Notes: generated from the sequence alone by a model not told the origin. A stretch of DNA of 64,000 nt from Phytohabitans rumicis (GCF_011764445.1 NZ_BLPG01000001.1:1488001-1552000), one strand, 5' to 3'; shown: positions 38,407 to 47,537, counted from the stretch's first letter. A program made the numbers and translations.

Positions 38407-39233
38407 TCGTTGTCCTGCTCTTTCTTCTTGGCGAACTGCTGCACTTGTCCTGCGTGTATGTCGCTGACCCATTCCCAGCCAGGCTTAGCCGACGGGCCGA
38501 TCCGCGGGTCGCTGGAAACACCGCCGTCACGCAGTGCCTGCACGTACGCGCGGTCCAGCTCGATCCGTGTGCGCAGTTCATCAGCTTCGCCGACGGAACC
38601 GTGGCCGGGAATGACGACATTGGCGTTATCAGCCACGTTCTCGAGCAACTGCAGCCCCGTGAGGTATTCCTCGATCGGGTCATTGGTGCTGTTCAAGTTG
38701 TCGAGCATCGGGACGAAGACATCAGAGAGCATGTCGCCGGCAACGAGAACCCCGCGTTCCTCGATCAACAGCGCCGCATGGCCCGGGGAATGTGCCGGGT
38801 GCTCGATAATCCGGACTTTAGGGCCATCCCACGGAATATGCGTCGTTCCGGCGGGGAGTCCGGCAATGAGGCCGTAGACGTCCAGCGGTATCTCCTCGGC
38901 AATTTCCGGTGGTAGCCCCTCGGCGGCTCGGGCCTTCCAGTCCGCCTTTGACCGCAGATCTCGCATATCAGCCGCACAGCGGGCTGTACCGTAACGAGGC
39001 CCTTCGCCGAGCCCGGCGTGCCAGAGCACATGATCCCAATCCGGATGCGTCGAGAAGCCTGCCACAACGGGCTGGCCCAGCTCGGACAGGTCGTTGGCGA
39101 GGCAGGCCATTTCGCCGCCTGTAATCCCGGCGTCGATGAGCAACACGCCAGCCCGGCCTTGGACGACAACGGTGTTGTTCTGGAGTAACTCGCTCTGGTG
39201 GACCAGCACGCTCTCTGCGATTTGCTTTAGCAT
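38403..39233 (-). CDS. MBL-fold metallohydrolase
   Basis: Metallo-beta-lactamase-fold hydrolase (276 aa), no signal peptide. Metal ligands are visible in STHPDWDHVLWH (HxxxDH motif), EHPAHSPGHAALLI and VVIPGHGSV. ATG 39233 (MLKQIAESVLVHQSEL) is chosen over a farther upstream start because AAGGAA precedes it on the minus strand and homology begins here. It forms an operon with the downstream reductase. A 7-bp dyad lies in the promoter region (39258-39279). Confidence 0.88.
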   Translation of the reverse strand: MLKQIAESVLVHQSELLQNNTVVVQGRAGVLLIDAGITGGEMACLANDLSELGQPVVAGFSTHPDWDHVLWHAGLGEGPRYGTARCAADMRDLRSKADWKARAAEGLPPEIAEEIPLDVYGLIAGLPAGTTHIPWDGPKVRIIEHPAHSPGHAALLIEERGVLVAGDMLSDVFVPMLDNLNSTNDPIEEYLTGLQLLENVADNANVVIPGHGSVGEADELRTRIELDRAYVQALRDGGVSSDPRIGPSAKPGWEWVSDIHAGQVQQFAKKKEQDNE

Positions 39234-39257
39234 GGGATTCCTTCCGTTTGTGGTTTG

Positions 39258-39279
39258 CAACCGTTTGTCGGGACGGTTG
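39258..39279. promoter_or_regulatory. Inverted repeat upstream of MBL gene
   Basis: CAACCGT and ACGGTTG are perfect inverted arms with an 8-bp spacer, 25 bp upstream of the MBL start. Size and position suit a TetR/MarR-type operator. No such regulator gene is adjacent. Confidence 0.35.
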
Positions 39280-39644
39280 GGACCGGACCAAGACATTGGG
39301 CGTCTGGTACGTCGGCCGGTTCGCGTTACTGGCCGGGTTACCGGGCGGTGGTGCACGGTGAAGATTTGTTCGCATCCATCCGTAATGCCCAAGCCGTCTT
39401 GGCCAGGGCCGCGGTGAGGGCGTTCGGGTTCTGGTCGCGGGGGTGGATATCCGTACGTAGCCGATCCTGGGTTGTATCGCGAAAGCCTCCGAGCCTTTAT
39501 GAAGGCGCAGACATGGGTTGCGTTGCGCCCTTGACCTGGGTGAACGTTCGCGATGTTCGGGAGTAACGCGAACTAACGTCGCCGAGCGAACCCTGTCCCG
39601 CCGGAAAGAAGGCGCCCATGATCTCGCGTACCAGTTTCCGGCCC
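39280..39644. other. Intergenic stretch, no gene recognised
   Basis: Between the minus-strand MBL promoter and the end of the DUF6069-like gene. A possible hairpin, GTTCGCG (39546-39552) with CGCGAAC (39567-39573), is the only structure seen. Confidence 0.35.
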
Positions 39645-40075
39645 CTACTTGCGGGCGTTCATTGAGGTCGCCCGGAACACCGGTATGAGCACCGCGGCGA
39701 CCGCGACGTGGGCGAGAGCGAGCACGACCTTGGTCCCCCCGCCGCCTCGATGGTGAACGGCGGGAAGAACGACACGGCCAGGAACACCAGCGCCACGACC
39801 GTCCAGATCAGGCGGGCGCGGGGGGTCACGCGCTCCAGCAGGGCCAGCAGCGCCCAGCCCAGCAGGGAGAACAACAGCGAGAACATGACAATCGCGCTCG
39901 CCCCGAGGTCCTGCGGCTCTTGCCCCTCGACCTTGATGATCATGTCGTAGCCGAGCAACGGTTCGCCCACCACCCAGACCAGGACGGCAGCCACGACGGC
40001 CCCCGCCACCGCGAGAGCCCGATCGCGCCGGCGCGTTCCGGCACTGACCTCCCGTACATCACTCTGAATCGTCAC
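39645..40075 (-). CDS. DUF6069-type small membrane protein, frameshifted near the end
   Basis: Four-TM protein of unknown function. It has RALAVAGAVVAAVLVWVVGEPLLG (TM1), GASAIVMFSLLFSLLGWALLALLERVTPRAR (TM2) and LIWTVVALVFLAVSFFPPFTIEA (TM3). After the C6 run at 39735-39740 the reading frame is lost; the other frame continues VVLALAHVAVAAVLIPVFRATSM, the expected fourth TM segment, to a TAG at 39645. One extra C restores it to about 143 aa. The 139-aa frame as written ends at 39659. Confidence 0.7.
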
Positions 40076-40180
40076 GTCTACTCCTTAAGCAGATTCATAG
40101 TTCAGGAACTGTGCTGGGTGCGCCCGCCATCGCTTTGGGGACGCTCGCCGTTAAGGCTTGAACCAGCCGGTAACGCGGCA

Positions 40181-40741
40181 TCAGGCAGCCGACCCGGCGA
40201 TTGGCTGGTAGGCGAGTACGACGAGACCCGAGGTGAACGTCCTGGTCCGCACCAGGCGCAGCTTCGCTGTGCTGCCGTCTCGGAAGAGCAGGTCGCGCAG
40301 GTTTCCGCTGCCGACCAGTACCGGGTGCAGCCAGATCCGCAACTCGTCGAGCAGGTCGTGGTACATCAGCGTCTGCGCGACCGGGCCGAACCCGTACATC
40401 AGGAGGTTCTGGCCGGCGCGCAGGAGCTTCGACACTTCGCCGGGGAGGTCACCGCTGATGATCGTCGTGTTGCGCCACTCAACTCTGTCCATGGTGGACG
40501 ACACGACGTACTTGGGCATCGTGTTCATTCGCGTTGCCAGGTCCGAGCCGGTGGGAGCGGCCGACCACGCCTCGGCGAGGGTCAGGTAGGTCCGGCGGCC
40601 CATGAGGAGCGCGTCGCTCGCTAGGAGCTGCTGGTGGGCGTACGCGTCGGCCTCGCCGTCGTGGTGGTCGAACATCCATCGTTGCCGGTGTTCGATCACC
40701 CCGTCGAGCGACATGTCGACCGATGCGACTGCCCGTTTCAT
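40181..40741 (-). CDS. RibD/DHFR-like reductase
   Basis: Dihydrofolate-reductase family protein (186 aa). ATG 40741 (MKRAVASVDMSLDGVIEHRQRW) is preceded by GGCGGAGG. It shows LLMGRRTYLTLAEAW, PKYVVSSTMDRVEW, NLLMYGFGPVAQTLMYHDLLDELRIWLHPVLVGSG and a C-terminal TFTSGLVVLAYQP strand, all typical of the RibD_C group. Members often occur singly beside regulators and probably reduce small molecules with NADPH. It is divergent from the large regulator at 40878, a common pairing in actinobacteria. Confidence 0.9.
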   Translation of the reverse strand: MKRAVASVDMSLDGVIEHRQRWMFDHHDGEADAYAHQQLLASDALLMGRRTYLTLAEAWSAAPTGSDLATRMNTMPKYVVSSTMDRVEWRNTTIISGDLPGEVSKLLRAGQNLLMYGFGPVAQTLMYHDLLDELRIWLHPVLVGSGNLRDLLFRDGSTAKLRLVRTRTFTSGLVVLAYQPIAGSAA

Positions 40742-40877
40742 GTCCGATCGCCTCCGCCTAACCGTGGTCTGCGCTGCCAGGACAGCGTCGTACGGGACAC
40801 GATGGGCACACATCCGTGGCAGTACGGAATCACCACTGACCGACCTGCATCGACCTCGGATCGGTCACACTGTCACC
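40742..40877. promoter_or_regulatory. Divergent promoter region reductase / HTH-NTPase regulator
   Basis: 136-bp spacer. The regulator start at GTG 40878 has no Shine-Dalgarno and is preceded by CACACTGTCACC, consistent with a leaderless transcript. Confidence 0.3.
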
Positions 40878-43547
40878 GTGCATCCAGTCGAGGTCTCCGA
40901 GCGCGAGGCAGAGGTACTCGCGGCGGTCGGCGCACGCCTGTCCAACGCTCAGATCGCCAACCGGCTGCACATCTCCGTGCGCACGGTCGAGAGCCACGTG
41001 TCGTCCCTGTTGCGCAAATATGGCGCCACCGACCGGTGGGACCTCGCCGAGCAGGCACAGCTCGGCACGCCCCCACCCGGTCACCTGGCCGGGCTGCCGA
41101 CCTCGCGCACGACGTTCGTTGGACGATCCCGCGAGCGTGAGCTGGTCGTCGGCCTGCTCGCGGACACGCGGCTGGTGACGCTGCTCGGCCCCGGCGGGAT
41201 CGGCAAGACCCGCCTGGCGGCGGTGGTGGCTGAGGCGGTGGGGCCGTCGTTCCCGCTGGGCGGCGCGTTTGTCGACCTGGTGCCGGTGCGCGACGGGTTC
41301 GTCGAACGGGCGGTGGCCGCCACCATCGGCGTGACCGAACGGCCGGGTCAGAACCTGGCGGACAGCATCGCCCAACGGCTCGGCCGCGGCCGGTCACTGC
41401 TGGTCCTGGACAACTGCGAACACCTCATCGACGCCGCGGCCGAGTTCGTCGAGCGGCTGCTGTCGACCTGTCCCGACGTGACGGTGCTGGTCACCAGCCG
41501 GGAACGGACCGGCGTGCCAGGCGAGCGGACAGTGCCGGTCGAGCCGCTGCCGTTGGCCTGCGACGCCGAGCGGCTGTTCCTCGACAGGGCCACAGCCGCC
41601 GACCCCGACTTCACGGCCGACCACGCCCTCGTCGCTGAACTCTGCGGCCGGCTCGATGGCCTACCGCTGGCGATCGAGCTCGCGGCCGCGCGCAGCCCGT
41701 CGCTCGGCGCCGACGGACTGCTCGCCGCGCTCGACGACGGTCTGCGGGTGCTGACCGGTGGCCGGGGCCCGGTCGAGCGGCACCGGTCGGTGCGCGCGGT
41801 GCTCGACTGGAGCCACGACCTGCTGGCGGAGGACGAACGGGAGCTGTTCCGCCGCCTGTCGGTCTTCGTCGGCGGGTTCGACCTGACTGCTGTCGCCGCG
41901 TTGCTGCCCGGTCGTACCAGCGGCGCGGTCGCCGACGTGCTCGGCAGACTCGTCGACAAGAGCCTCGTCATGCATCAGGGAGGCACGCGGAGCAGGTGGC
42001 GGTTGCTGGAGACCGTACGAGCGTTCGCCGCGGAACAGCTCGACGCGAGCGGTGAGCGGGCCGATGTCCAGCAGCGGCACCTGCGGTGGGCCGCGGCGGC
42101 CGGTGCCGAGCTGGAGGGCAGGCTGGACGGCGAGTGGCGGGGTGACTTCGACGCGGTCGTCGACGACTTACGCGCGGCCCTCGCCGCCGCCGCTCCCGGC
42201 TCCGAGGTCGTCCCGCACCAGTTGGCCCGGTCACTGGGGCACCTGACCTACGCCCGCCGGTTCCTACACGAGGCCCCCGGCCATTACGAGGAGGCCGCCA
42301 GGCGGGCGCCCTCCCCGCAGGACGCGGCACGGGACCTGCGCAGTGCCTCCGACAGCGCGCATGCCTTCATCGACACTGGCCGGGCCTTCGACCTGCTGCT
42401 CGCCTCGGCCGAGCAGGCGCGGCTGGCCGGGGACGCCAACGCCGAGGCGATCACGCTCGCCTTCGCCGTCACCACGGCCAACCGGCATCCGGCCGGGTTC
42501 ACCGACGAGGTGCCCCACGAGCGGCTGCGTGACCTGCTCGACCGGGCAATGGCCATCGGCGACCACCAGGATCGGTTCGTGGCCGCCCATCTCGCCGCGG
42601 CGAACGCGTGGAACGCCCACGCGGAGAAGGTCACTCCCGACCCCGGCCTGATGACGGCCGCCGTGGCCACCGCCCGCGCCACCGGCGATCAGGTGCTGAT
42701 CAGCGCGTGCCTCGACGCGGTCAGCATCGCGGCACTCGCCGCCGGCCGGTTCCGGGAAGCGCACCAGGTCGCCACCGAGCGGATGGCCCTGCTCGACGAC
42801 ATGTCCCGCGACGACCCGTACCCGGCACCCGAGATCACCGACACGTACCACATGGCCGCCACCTGCGCGGTCACCGTCGGCGACCCGTCCACCGCGCTGT
42901 CCGTGGCAAGGCTGGCCGCGGCCGACGACCTCGTCGGCGGGCAGTCGGCCGTCGCCTTGAGCGCGCTGCTGCCGGCGCGGGTGCTGCTGGGCGACCTCGA
43001 CGGAACCGTGCGCGACGGTCTGGCCCTCTGGGACGTCTGCGAGCGGGCCAGAAGCCCGCTCGCGTGGCTCTCACCGGCGGTCGCGTCGGTCGCGCTGGCC
43101 CACGGTCTCCTCGGCGACGACGATGCGTTCCAGCTGTGGCGGACCAGGGCCAAGCAGGTCGCCGGCAACGCCCGGTTCCGGTACCTGGACGCGTACGCCG
43201 CGTTCGTCGACGCCCGGGTGGCCCTCCACACCGGACAGACGAACAACGCCGCCGCACTGGTTGAGCGCACCTGCGCCGAATTCCCGCTCCAGGACTGGCA
43301 CCGCGCGTTCGCCCATGCCGCCGGAGCGGAGCTGGCCGTCGCGAGTGGACTGCCCGACGCGGCCGACCGACTCGCGGCGGCATCGGCCACAGCCACCGAG
43401 AACGACTGGGCAACCGCCTGCCTCACCCGAGCCCGCGGCCGGTTCGACCACGACGCGGACGCACTCACCACATCCCTCGCCGCGTGGGACCGCATCGGCG
43501 CCCGCTTCGAACACGCCTACACCCTGCGGCTGATCCAGGAACTGTAA
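40878..43547 (+). CDS. LuxR-HTH / NB-ARC-like NTPase / TPR transcriptional regulator
   Basis: Large regulator (889 aa). Unusually the LuxR-type HTH is at the N-terminus (residues about 1-55: VSEREAEVLAAVGARLSNAQIANRL, then SVRTVESHVSSLLRKYG). An ATPase domain follows with Walker A LGPGGIGKTRLAA (about 110), Walker B SLLVLDNCEHL and VTVLVTSRE, then the winged-helix FRRLSVFVGGFDL and an alpha-solenoid of TPR-like helices to the end. This order matches a known actinobacterial group of signal-transducing ATPases with N-terminal LuxR domain. Probably leaderless from GTG 40878. The adjacent divergent reductase is a candidate target. Confidence 0.9.
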   Translation: MHPVEVSEREAEVLAAVGARLSNAQIANRLHISVRTVESHVSSLLRKYGATDRWDLAEQAQLGTPPPGHLAGLPTSRTTFVGRSRERELVVGLLADTRLVTLLGPGGIGKTRLAAVVAEAVGPSFPLGGAFVDLVPVRDGFVERAVAATIGVTERPGQNLADSIAQRLGRGRSLLVLDNCEHLIDAAAEFVERLLSTCPDVTVLVTSRERTGVPGERTVPVEPLPLACDAERLFLDRATAADPDFTADHALVAELCGRLDGLPLAIELAAARSPSLGADGLLAALDDGLRVLTGGRGPVERHRSVRAVLDWSHDLLAEDERELFRRLSVFVGGFDLTAVAALLPGRTSGAVADVLGRLVDKSLVMHQGGTRSRWRLLETVRAFAAEQLDASGERADVQQRHLRWAAAAGAELEGRLDGEWRGDFDAVVDDLRAALAAAAPGSEVVPHQLARSLGHLTYARRFLHEAPGHYEEAARRAPSPQDAARDLRSASDSAHAFIDTGRAFDLLLASAEQARLAGDANAEAITLAFAVTTANRHPAGFTDEVPHERLRDLLDRAMAIGDHQDRFVAAHLAAANAWNAHAEKVTPDPGLMTAAVATARATGDQVLISACLDAVSIAALAAGRFREAHQVATERMALLDDMSRDDPYPAPEITDTYHMAATCAVTVGDPSTALSVARLAAADDLVGGQSAVALSALLPARVLLGDLDGTVRDGLALWDVCERARSPLAWLSPAVASVALAHGLLGDDDAFQLWRTRAKQVAGNARFRYLDAYAAFVDARVALHTGQTNNAAALVERTCAEFPLQDWHRAFAHAAGAELAVASGLPDAADRLAAASATATENDWATACLTRARGRFDHDADALTTSLAAWDRIGARFEHAYTLRLIQEL

Positions 43548-43750
43548 CCAGCGGTCCAATGTAGAGCTAGCCGCTCCACACACCCAACTCCAACGTTGGC
43601 GCGGTTGAGCCCGTCCGTCCCGAACGTCGCGCACCCGGCACAGTTCGCCGGTGTCTGACCAGGCAGATCGTCACGACCAACGTTCCCCAGCGGCCCAGCA
43701 AACAGTTCGGCGGCCGGTTGACGCCCGCCGGAAATCGTTAAGCTGCCGAG

Positions 43751-44077
43751 ATGGTCCGGGATGAGCTGCTGCGGCTTCGAGTGAGCGCCGAGGCTGAGGC
43801 GGCGACGTTGGCCGTGGATTTGGAGGCGCTGTTCGCGGCATCGCGCAATTCGAACGCCGACGACGAGCACGACCCGGAGGGCGCCACCATCGGCTTCGAG
43901 CGCGCCCAGCTGACCGCGCTGCTGGCGGCCGCGCGGGAGCGAATCGCCGAAATCGACGACGCGCTGCGCCGGCTGGACTCCGGGACCTACGGCGTCTGCG
44001 AAAAGTGCGGACAACCGATCGCTGATGAACGGCTCGCCGCGCGCCCGTTCGCGCGCCGCTGTATCACATGCGCATAG
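43751..44077 (+). CDS. TraR/DksA-family zinc-finger protein
   Basis: 108 aa. The coiled-coil N-terminal part (LRLRVSAEAEAATLAVDLEALF, then LTALLAAARERIAEIDDALRRLDSGTYG) leads to a C4 zinc finger C83-x2-C86 ... C104-x2-C107 (YGVCEKCGQPIADERL). These proteins bind the RNA polymerase secondary channel; actinobacterial members lack the DksA acidic tip pair and their role is less clear. The arrangement and length are typical. ATG 43751 has no strong Shine-Dalgarno. Confidence 0.88.
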   Translation: MVRDELLRLRVSAEAEAATLAVDLEALFAASRNSNADDEHDPEGATIGFERAQLTALLAAARERIAEIDDALRRLDSGTYGVCEKCGQPIADERLAARPFARRCITCA

Positions 44078-44264
44078 AGCACGAGTCCCCTCCCGTTGTT
44101 GCGCGACATTCGGTGAGCGTGACCGCGTCACTGCTGGTGAGCGGGGAGCGCATTAAGTATGCCTGCCGGCTGGTTGCTGGCGAGGCTTGGGGGCGCTCGG
44201 CCGCGGCCGCGGAGTTCAACACGCCGAAGACGACCGCTACCGTACCCACGATGAAAATGGCTCG

Positions 44265-44731
44265 TTAGTTGATCGCCTCGAAGACTGGGCCGTACGCTGG
44301 AACGACGATCGCGCTCGCGGGTGTGAGGTCGACGCGGTAGGTGGCGCTGGCTGTCACGCTGGCGAGAACGGCTTCGGCCTGTGCTCTGCTGGGGAATCGC
44401 TGGGTGCGGAGGATCTCGGGGGCTCCCGGAGTCGGGCGGTACGACTCGACCGGGCCGCTACCTGGCAGGAATCCCTCGTACGAGTCGTGCACGTCGGCGT
44501 AGAACTGCACGTAGTAGCCGTCGGGATCGTGCACGTAGCTGTCCCTTTCGATCACGATGCCGTCCGCCAGCAGTGGGATCTTCGGGTTCACGTTCATGTG
44601 CTTGTCGTATCCCCGGATCACCTTGCCGGCGTCCAGCAGCGTGACGGCCACGTCGCGTGCGCCGTTCTCCCGGCCGGGTTTGAATGGCCCGTAGGTCTCG
44701 ATGCTCTGGTAGTTCGGCTGCGTGTCACTCA
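44265..44731 (-). pseudogene. VOC-family protein, 5' end cut by IS element
   Basis: Vicinal-oxygen-chelate (glyoxalase/dioxygenase-like) domain. It reads SDTQPNYQSIETYGPFKPGREN, then VTLLDAGKVIRGYDKHMNV, then the family tail DPDGYYVQFYADVHDSYEGF, and ends at 44265. The frame has no acceptable start before it meets the IS end at 44731/44732; the first ATG/GTG inside is at 44651. Upstream coding sequence on the far side of the IS is not clearly recognisable. The insertion, with its TCA target duplication, therefore removed or separated the start. Confidence 0.7.
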
Positions 44732-44752
44732 GAGCCTGGTAAATAAAGGGTT
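44732..44752. repeat. Left terminal inverted repeat of IS5-type element
   Basis: It begins GAGCCTGGTAAATAAAGGG and is the inverted match of 45551-45571, with one extra A. Confidence 0.85.
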
Positions 44753-44939
44753 CCGGGTGGTGGGTGGCCGTCAGGAAGATCGATGCTCACGGTCGTGCGG
44801 CGTGTTGGCGTGACATGCAGAAGGGCCTTCGGTACGAGCAAAGGCGACTAAACCAGCACGACCGAAGGCCCAACCCTGTCTGTATACCTGGTCGCGGGCG
44901 TCGCCGCACCCGCCACGCCGGCCGCCGCCGGCGATCACC

Positions 44940-45551
44940 TGCCCACCGCTCGAGGGCGCCGCTACCGGTCGGAACACCAGCGACGCCGAATGGGCCGTGC
45001 TGGCCCCGCACGTACCGGCCGGGACCGTGCAGGGCCGCGACCGGCAGCCCACCGCCGCGATCGTGGACTCCCAAACCGTGCGCGCAGCGGAGACCGTCGG
45101 CCGCACCAGCCGCGGCTACGACGCCGGCAAGAAGACCAACGGCCGTAAACGGCACATCGCCGTGGACACCTGCGGCCTGCTCCTGGCCATCCTGATCACC
45201 GGCGGCAACATACAGGACCGCGACGCCGCACGGCCCCTGCTGTGGGCGCTGCGCGCCACCTTCCCCACCATCACCCTGGTCTGGGCCGACTCCGGCTACG
45301 CCGGCAAACTCGTCGACTGGGCCACCGAATGCCTGGCCCTGACCGTCCAGATCGTGGCCAAGCTCGCCGGACAGACCACCTTCGTCGTCCTGCCCCGCAG
45401 ATGGTGCGTCGAGCGCACCTTCTCCTGGATCAACAGATGCCGCCGCACCGTCCGCGACTACGAACGCCGACCCGACCACCACGCCGCCATGGTCCAATGG
45501 GCCATGATCATCCTCATGGCCCGCCTCCTCGCCCACCACCAACCCACCTGA
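44940..45551 (+). pseudogene. IS5-family transposase with internal deletion
   Basis: The N-terminus SDAEWAVLAPHVPAG (about 44975-45015) is followed directly by GRDRQPTAAIVDSQTV, a part that normally lies about 80-90 residues later, so the amplification of the fold between them is missing. The rest is intact: first Asp in IVDSQTV, KRHIAVDTCGLLLAILI, second Asp in VWADSGYAGK and C-terminal VLPRRWCVERTFSWINRCRRTVRDYERR with the catalytic Glu. A GTG at 44997 is the first standard start in frame. Confidence 0.75.
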
Positions 45552-45571
45552 AACCCTTATTTACCAGGCTC
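45551..45571. repeat. Right terminal inverted repeat of IS5-type element
   Basis: It ends TTATTTACCAGGCTC and pairs with 44732-44752. Confidence 0.85.
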
Positions 45572-45574
45572 TCA

Positions 45575-45927
45575 GGGCGTGGGATCGCCCACTACGCCGC
45601 CGCGCGGAGTGGGGTGACGCGGGGCTACCTAGCGTACGGATCGTTCCGGCCGGGTGACGGACGTGCGAGGTACCGGTCCCCGTCCGGTCGTCCGACGCGT
45701 GGTGGGGTCGGTCTCGGTACGCTGGCCCCCTACCGTGCAGCCGGGTGTCGTGGCGGTCCGGTCGATACGGGTGATCGGGTGGTTTGTCCTCCCGCCTCGG
45801 GGACGGATCACCATCCACTGGGGGAGTGGTCGGAGCGTTCCTGCGCTGGCCCCGTCGGCCAGGAGCGCTCTGACGACCTCAGCTGGGCTGGACCCATTTG
45901 CGCGACGGTGGATCGGAGTGACGGATT
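45575..45927. other. Intergenic stretch, no gene recognised
   Basis: Right flank of the IS element. Neither strand shows a recognisable protein. Confidence 0.35.
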
Positions 45928-46543
45928 GTGTCCAACAGCGAGCCGACCAACAACGTCGATCGCGTTGACATCGACCCGCGGCAAGCGGCGGTTTCGTTCG
46001 CGACGACCGAGCACTTCACTTTGCAGGGTGCCCGGTCGCCGTGTCGGGCGGCCTCGTCGCGCTCGGGCTGATCGCCACCGCTACCAATGTCGGCGCGGCG
46101 TTTTACGCCTTCGGGCTCATCCTGCTGCCCACGCTGGCGTTTGTGGGCCTGGTGACCTTCGACCGGGGTGCTGCAGTCCGGTATCGAGGACCACGGCTAC
46201 GCCCAGCGGATCGCCCGCCTGCGCGGCTACTACTTCCTGCACGCTCCTGAATTGCTCGGGCACCTGCTCAGCGTCCCGGCCGCAGAGCGGCTACGGATCC
46301 AAGGGCTCGATGGGCGGGCGCTGGCAGAAGTTTGTCACCGTAGCCGGAATGGTCAGCGTAGTCACCGCCGTGCTCGCCGGGTCAGGTGCCGGGCTGCTGG
46401 CGGCGGTCGTCACTGACCGCAATCCGGTCGCGGCGTTCGTAGCCGGCGGCTTGGTCGCGCTCGCCGCGCTGGCCGTGCTGCTCCGCATCCAGGCCGGCGC
46501 TTGGGATCGGGCCAGTACCGCGCAGCTGTTCACCGACGATTGA
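45928..46543 (+). pseudogene. Decayed three/four-TM membrane protein gene
   Basis: Relatives in other actinobacteria are about 200-aa membrane proteins of unknown function. GTG 45928 opens IDPRQAAVSFATTEHFTLQGAR; then about 20 codons are missing. SGGLVALGLIATATNVGAAFYAFGLILLPTLAFVGLV follows in a second frame, LQSGIEDHGYAQRIARLRGYYF in a third, and GGRWQKFVTVAGMVSVVTAVLAG with the last TM segments in a further frame to the stop at 46543. Two junctions have an extra G, unlike the one-base losses elsewhere, and one is a real deletion, so this is a true pseudogene. Confidence 0.7.
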
Positions 46544-46546
46544 CGT

Positions 46547-46681
46547 TTGGACGGCGCACCGGACGGTGCGGTTGTCGAGCTATCCCAGCAAGGCAACCGG
46601 GCCGGGGTGTCGCGGGCGGCGCGGTATGCAGCCGAGCACGGTCGCTTCCAGCAGTTGTTGGCGGCGGGGTCGGTCTCGTGA
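46547..46681 (+). pseudogene. Possible C-terminal gene remnant
   Basis: An open 44-codon frame ends VELSQQGNRAGVSRAARYAAEHGRFQQLLAAG and a TGA. Composition and codon use are coding-like, but there is no start signal and the family is not recognised. It may be the tail of a deleted gene. Confidence 0.3.
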
Positions 46682-46684
46682 TCG

Positions 46685-47473
46685 CTACTGGAGGGTTTTG
46701 ATGAGGCCGCCGTCGATGAGGAAGTCGCTTCCGGTGATGTTGTCCGCGTGGTTGCTGGCCAGGTACAGGACGAGGTTGGCTATTTCCTGCGGGTAGGTGA
46801 ATCGTCCGGTGGAGGTGTCGGCGGCAGCTTGCCGGGCCACCGTTTCCGCGGTGGTGTCGTTGGCGCGGGCGACGGTGGCCGCAACGCCGTCGTCACCGAG
46901 CCAGAGATCGGTTTGGACCGGTCCGGGGCTGATGGTGTTGACCCGGACCGTGCCGCCGTACTCCTTGGACAGGGATTTGCATAGGTTGGTGAGGGCTCCT
47001 TTGGCTGCGCTGTAGTCGATCACCGAGGGGTCGGGCAGGAACGCGTTGACCGAGCTGATGGTGATGATGGACGCCCCGCTTCGGGTGACCAGGTGCGGGA
47101 GGGCCGCGCGCATGGTGCGGACGGCGGCGAAGAAATTGATCGTCATTGCCCAGTTCCAGTCCTCGTCGGTGACGGCGAGGAAGCCTTGCAGGCGTGGGCG
47201 GACGGCGCCGACGTTGTTGACGAGGATGTCGATGGCATCAAACCGGTTGACTGCCTCGGTGATGAGGGTCGCTGGTCCGTCGGGTGTGGTCAGGTCGACC
47301 TGGACGGGGTGGACGCCTTTCTGATCGGCGAGGACGTCGAGTTCGGCGCTGCCTGTCCGCGCGCCGGCCACCACGCGGACGCCTTCGGCGGCCAGTGATC
47401 GGGTGATCGCGAGGCCGATGCCCTTACTGGCACCGGTGACGACGGCGACCTTCCCGGCGAGGTGAAGATCCAT
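46685..47473 (-). CDS. SDR-family oxidoreductase
   Basis: Classical short-chain dehydrogenase (262 aa). VVTGASKGIGLAITRSLAAEG is the cofactor-binding TGxxxGIG motif, DILVNNVG the NNxG motif, IITISSVNAF the catalytic Ser, and DYSAAKGAL the YxxxK pair. The C-terminus ITGSDFLIDGGLIKTLQ is the usual GG-containing end. ATG 47473 is preceded by CAGGAGA. It is the last gene of a minus-strand group that includes two alpha/beta hydrolases. Substrate unknown. Confidence 0.93.
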   Translation of the reverse strand: MDLHLAGKVAVVTGASKGIGLAITRSLAAEGVRVVAGARTGSAELDVLADQKGVHPVQVDLTTPDGPATLITEAVNRFDAIDILVNNVGAVRPRLQGFLAVTDEDWNWAMTINFFAAVRTMRAALPHLVTRSGASIITISSVNAFLPDPSVIDYSAAKGALTNLCKSLSKEYGGTVRVNTISPGPVQTDLWLGDDGVAATVARANDTTAETVARQAAADTSTGRFTYPQEIANLVLYLASNHADNITGSDFLIDGGLIKTLQ

Positions 47474-47537
47474 GGTTGTCTCCTGACGTCAGCGGGTCCT
47501 GGCCACGCGGGTGGCCAGGACGGGCTGTCTGACTTGG

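Larger units (their letters stand above)
44732..45571. mobile_element. Defective IS5-family insertion sequence with 3-bp target duplication
   Basis: 840 bp bounded by GAGCCTGGTAAATAA... (44732) and ...TTATTTACCAGGCTC (45571), about 20-bp near-perfect terminal inverted repeats that differ by one A in a run. TCA flanks both ends (44729-44731 and 45572-45574), the 3-bp target duplication typical of IS5-group elements. Its transposase is internally deleted, so it can move only with help in trans. Confidence 0.88.

Noticed and set aside
44068..44268. 66-codon ORF after the DksA/TraR gene
   Set aside because: Overlaps the end of the zinc-finger gene, has no start signal and no recognisable family.
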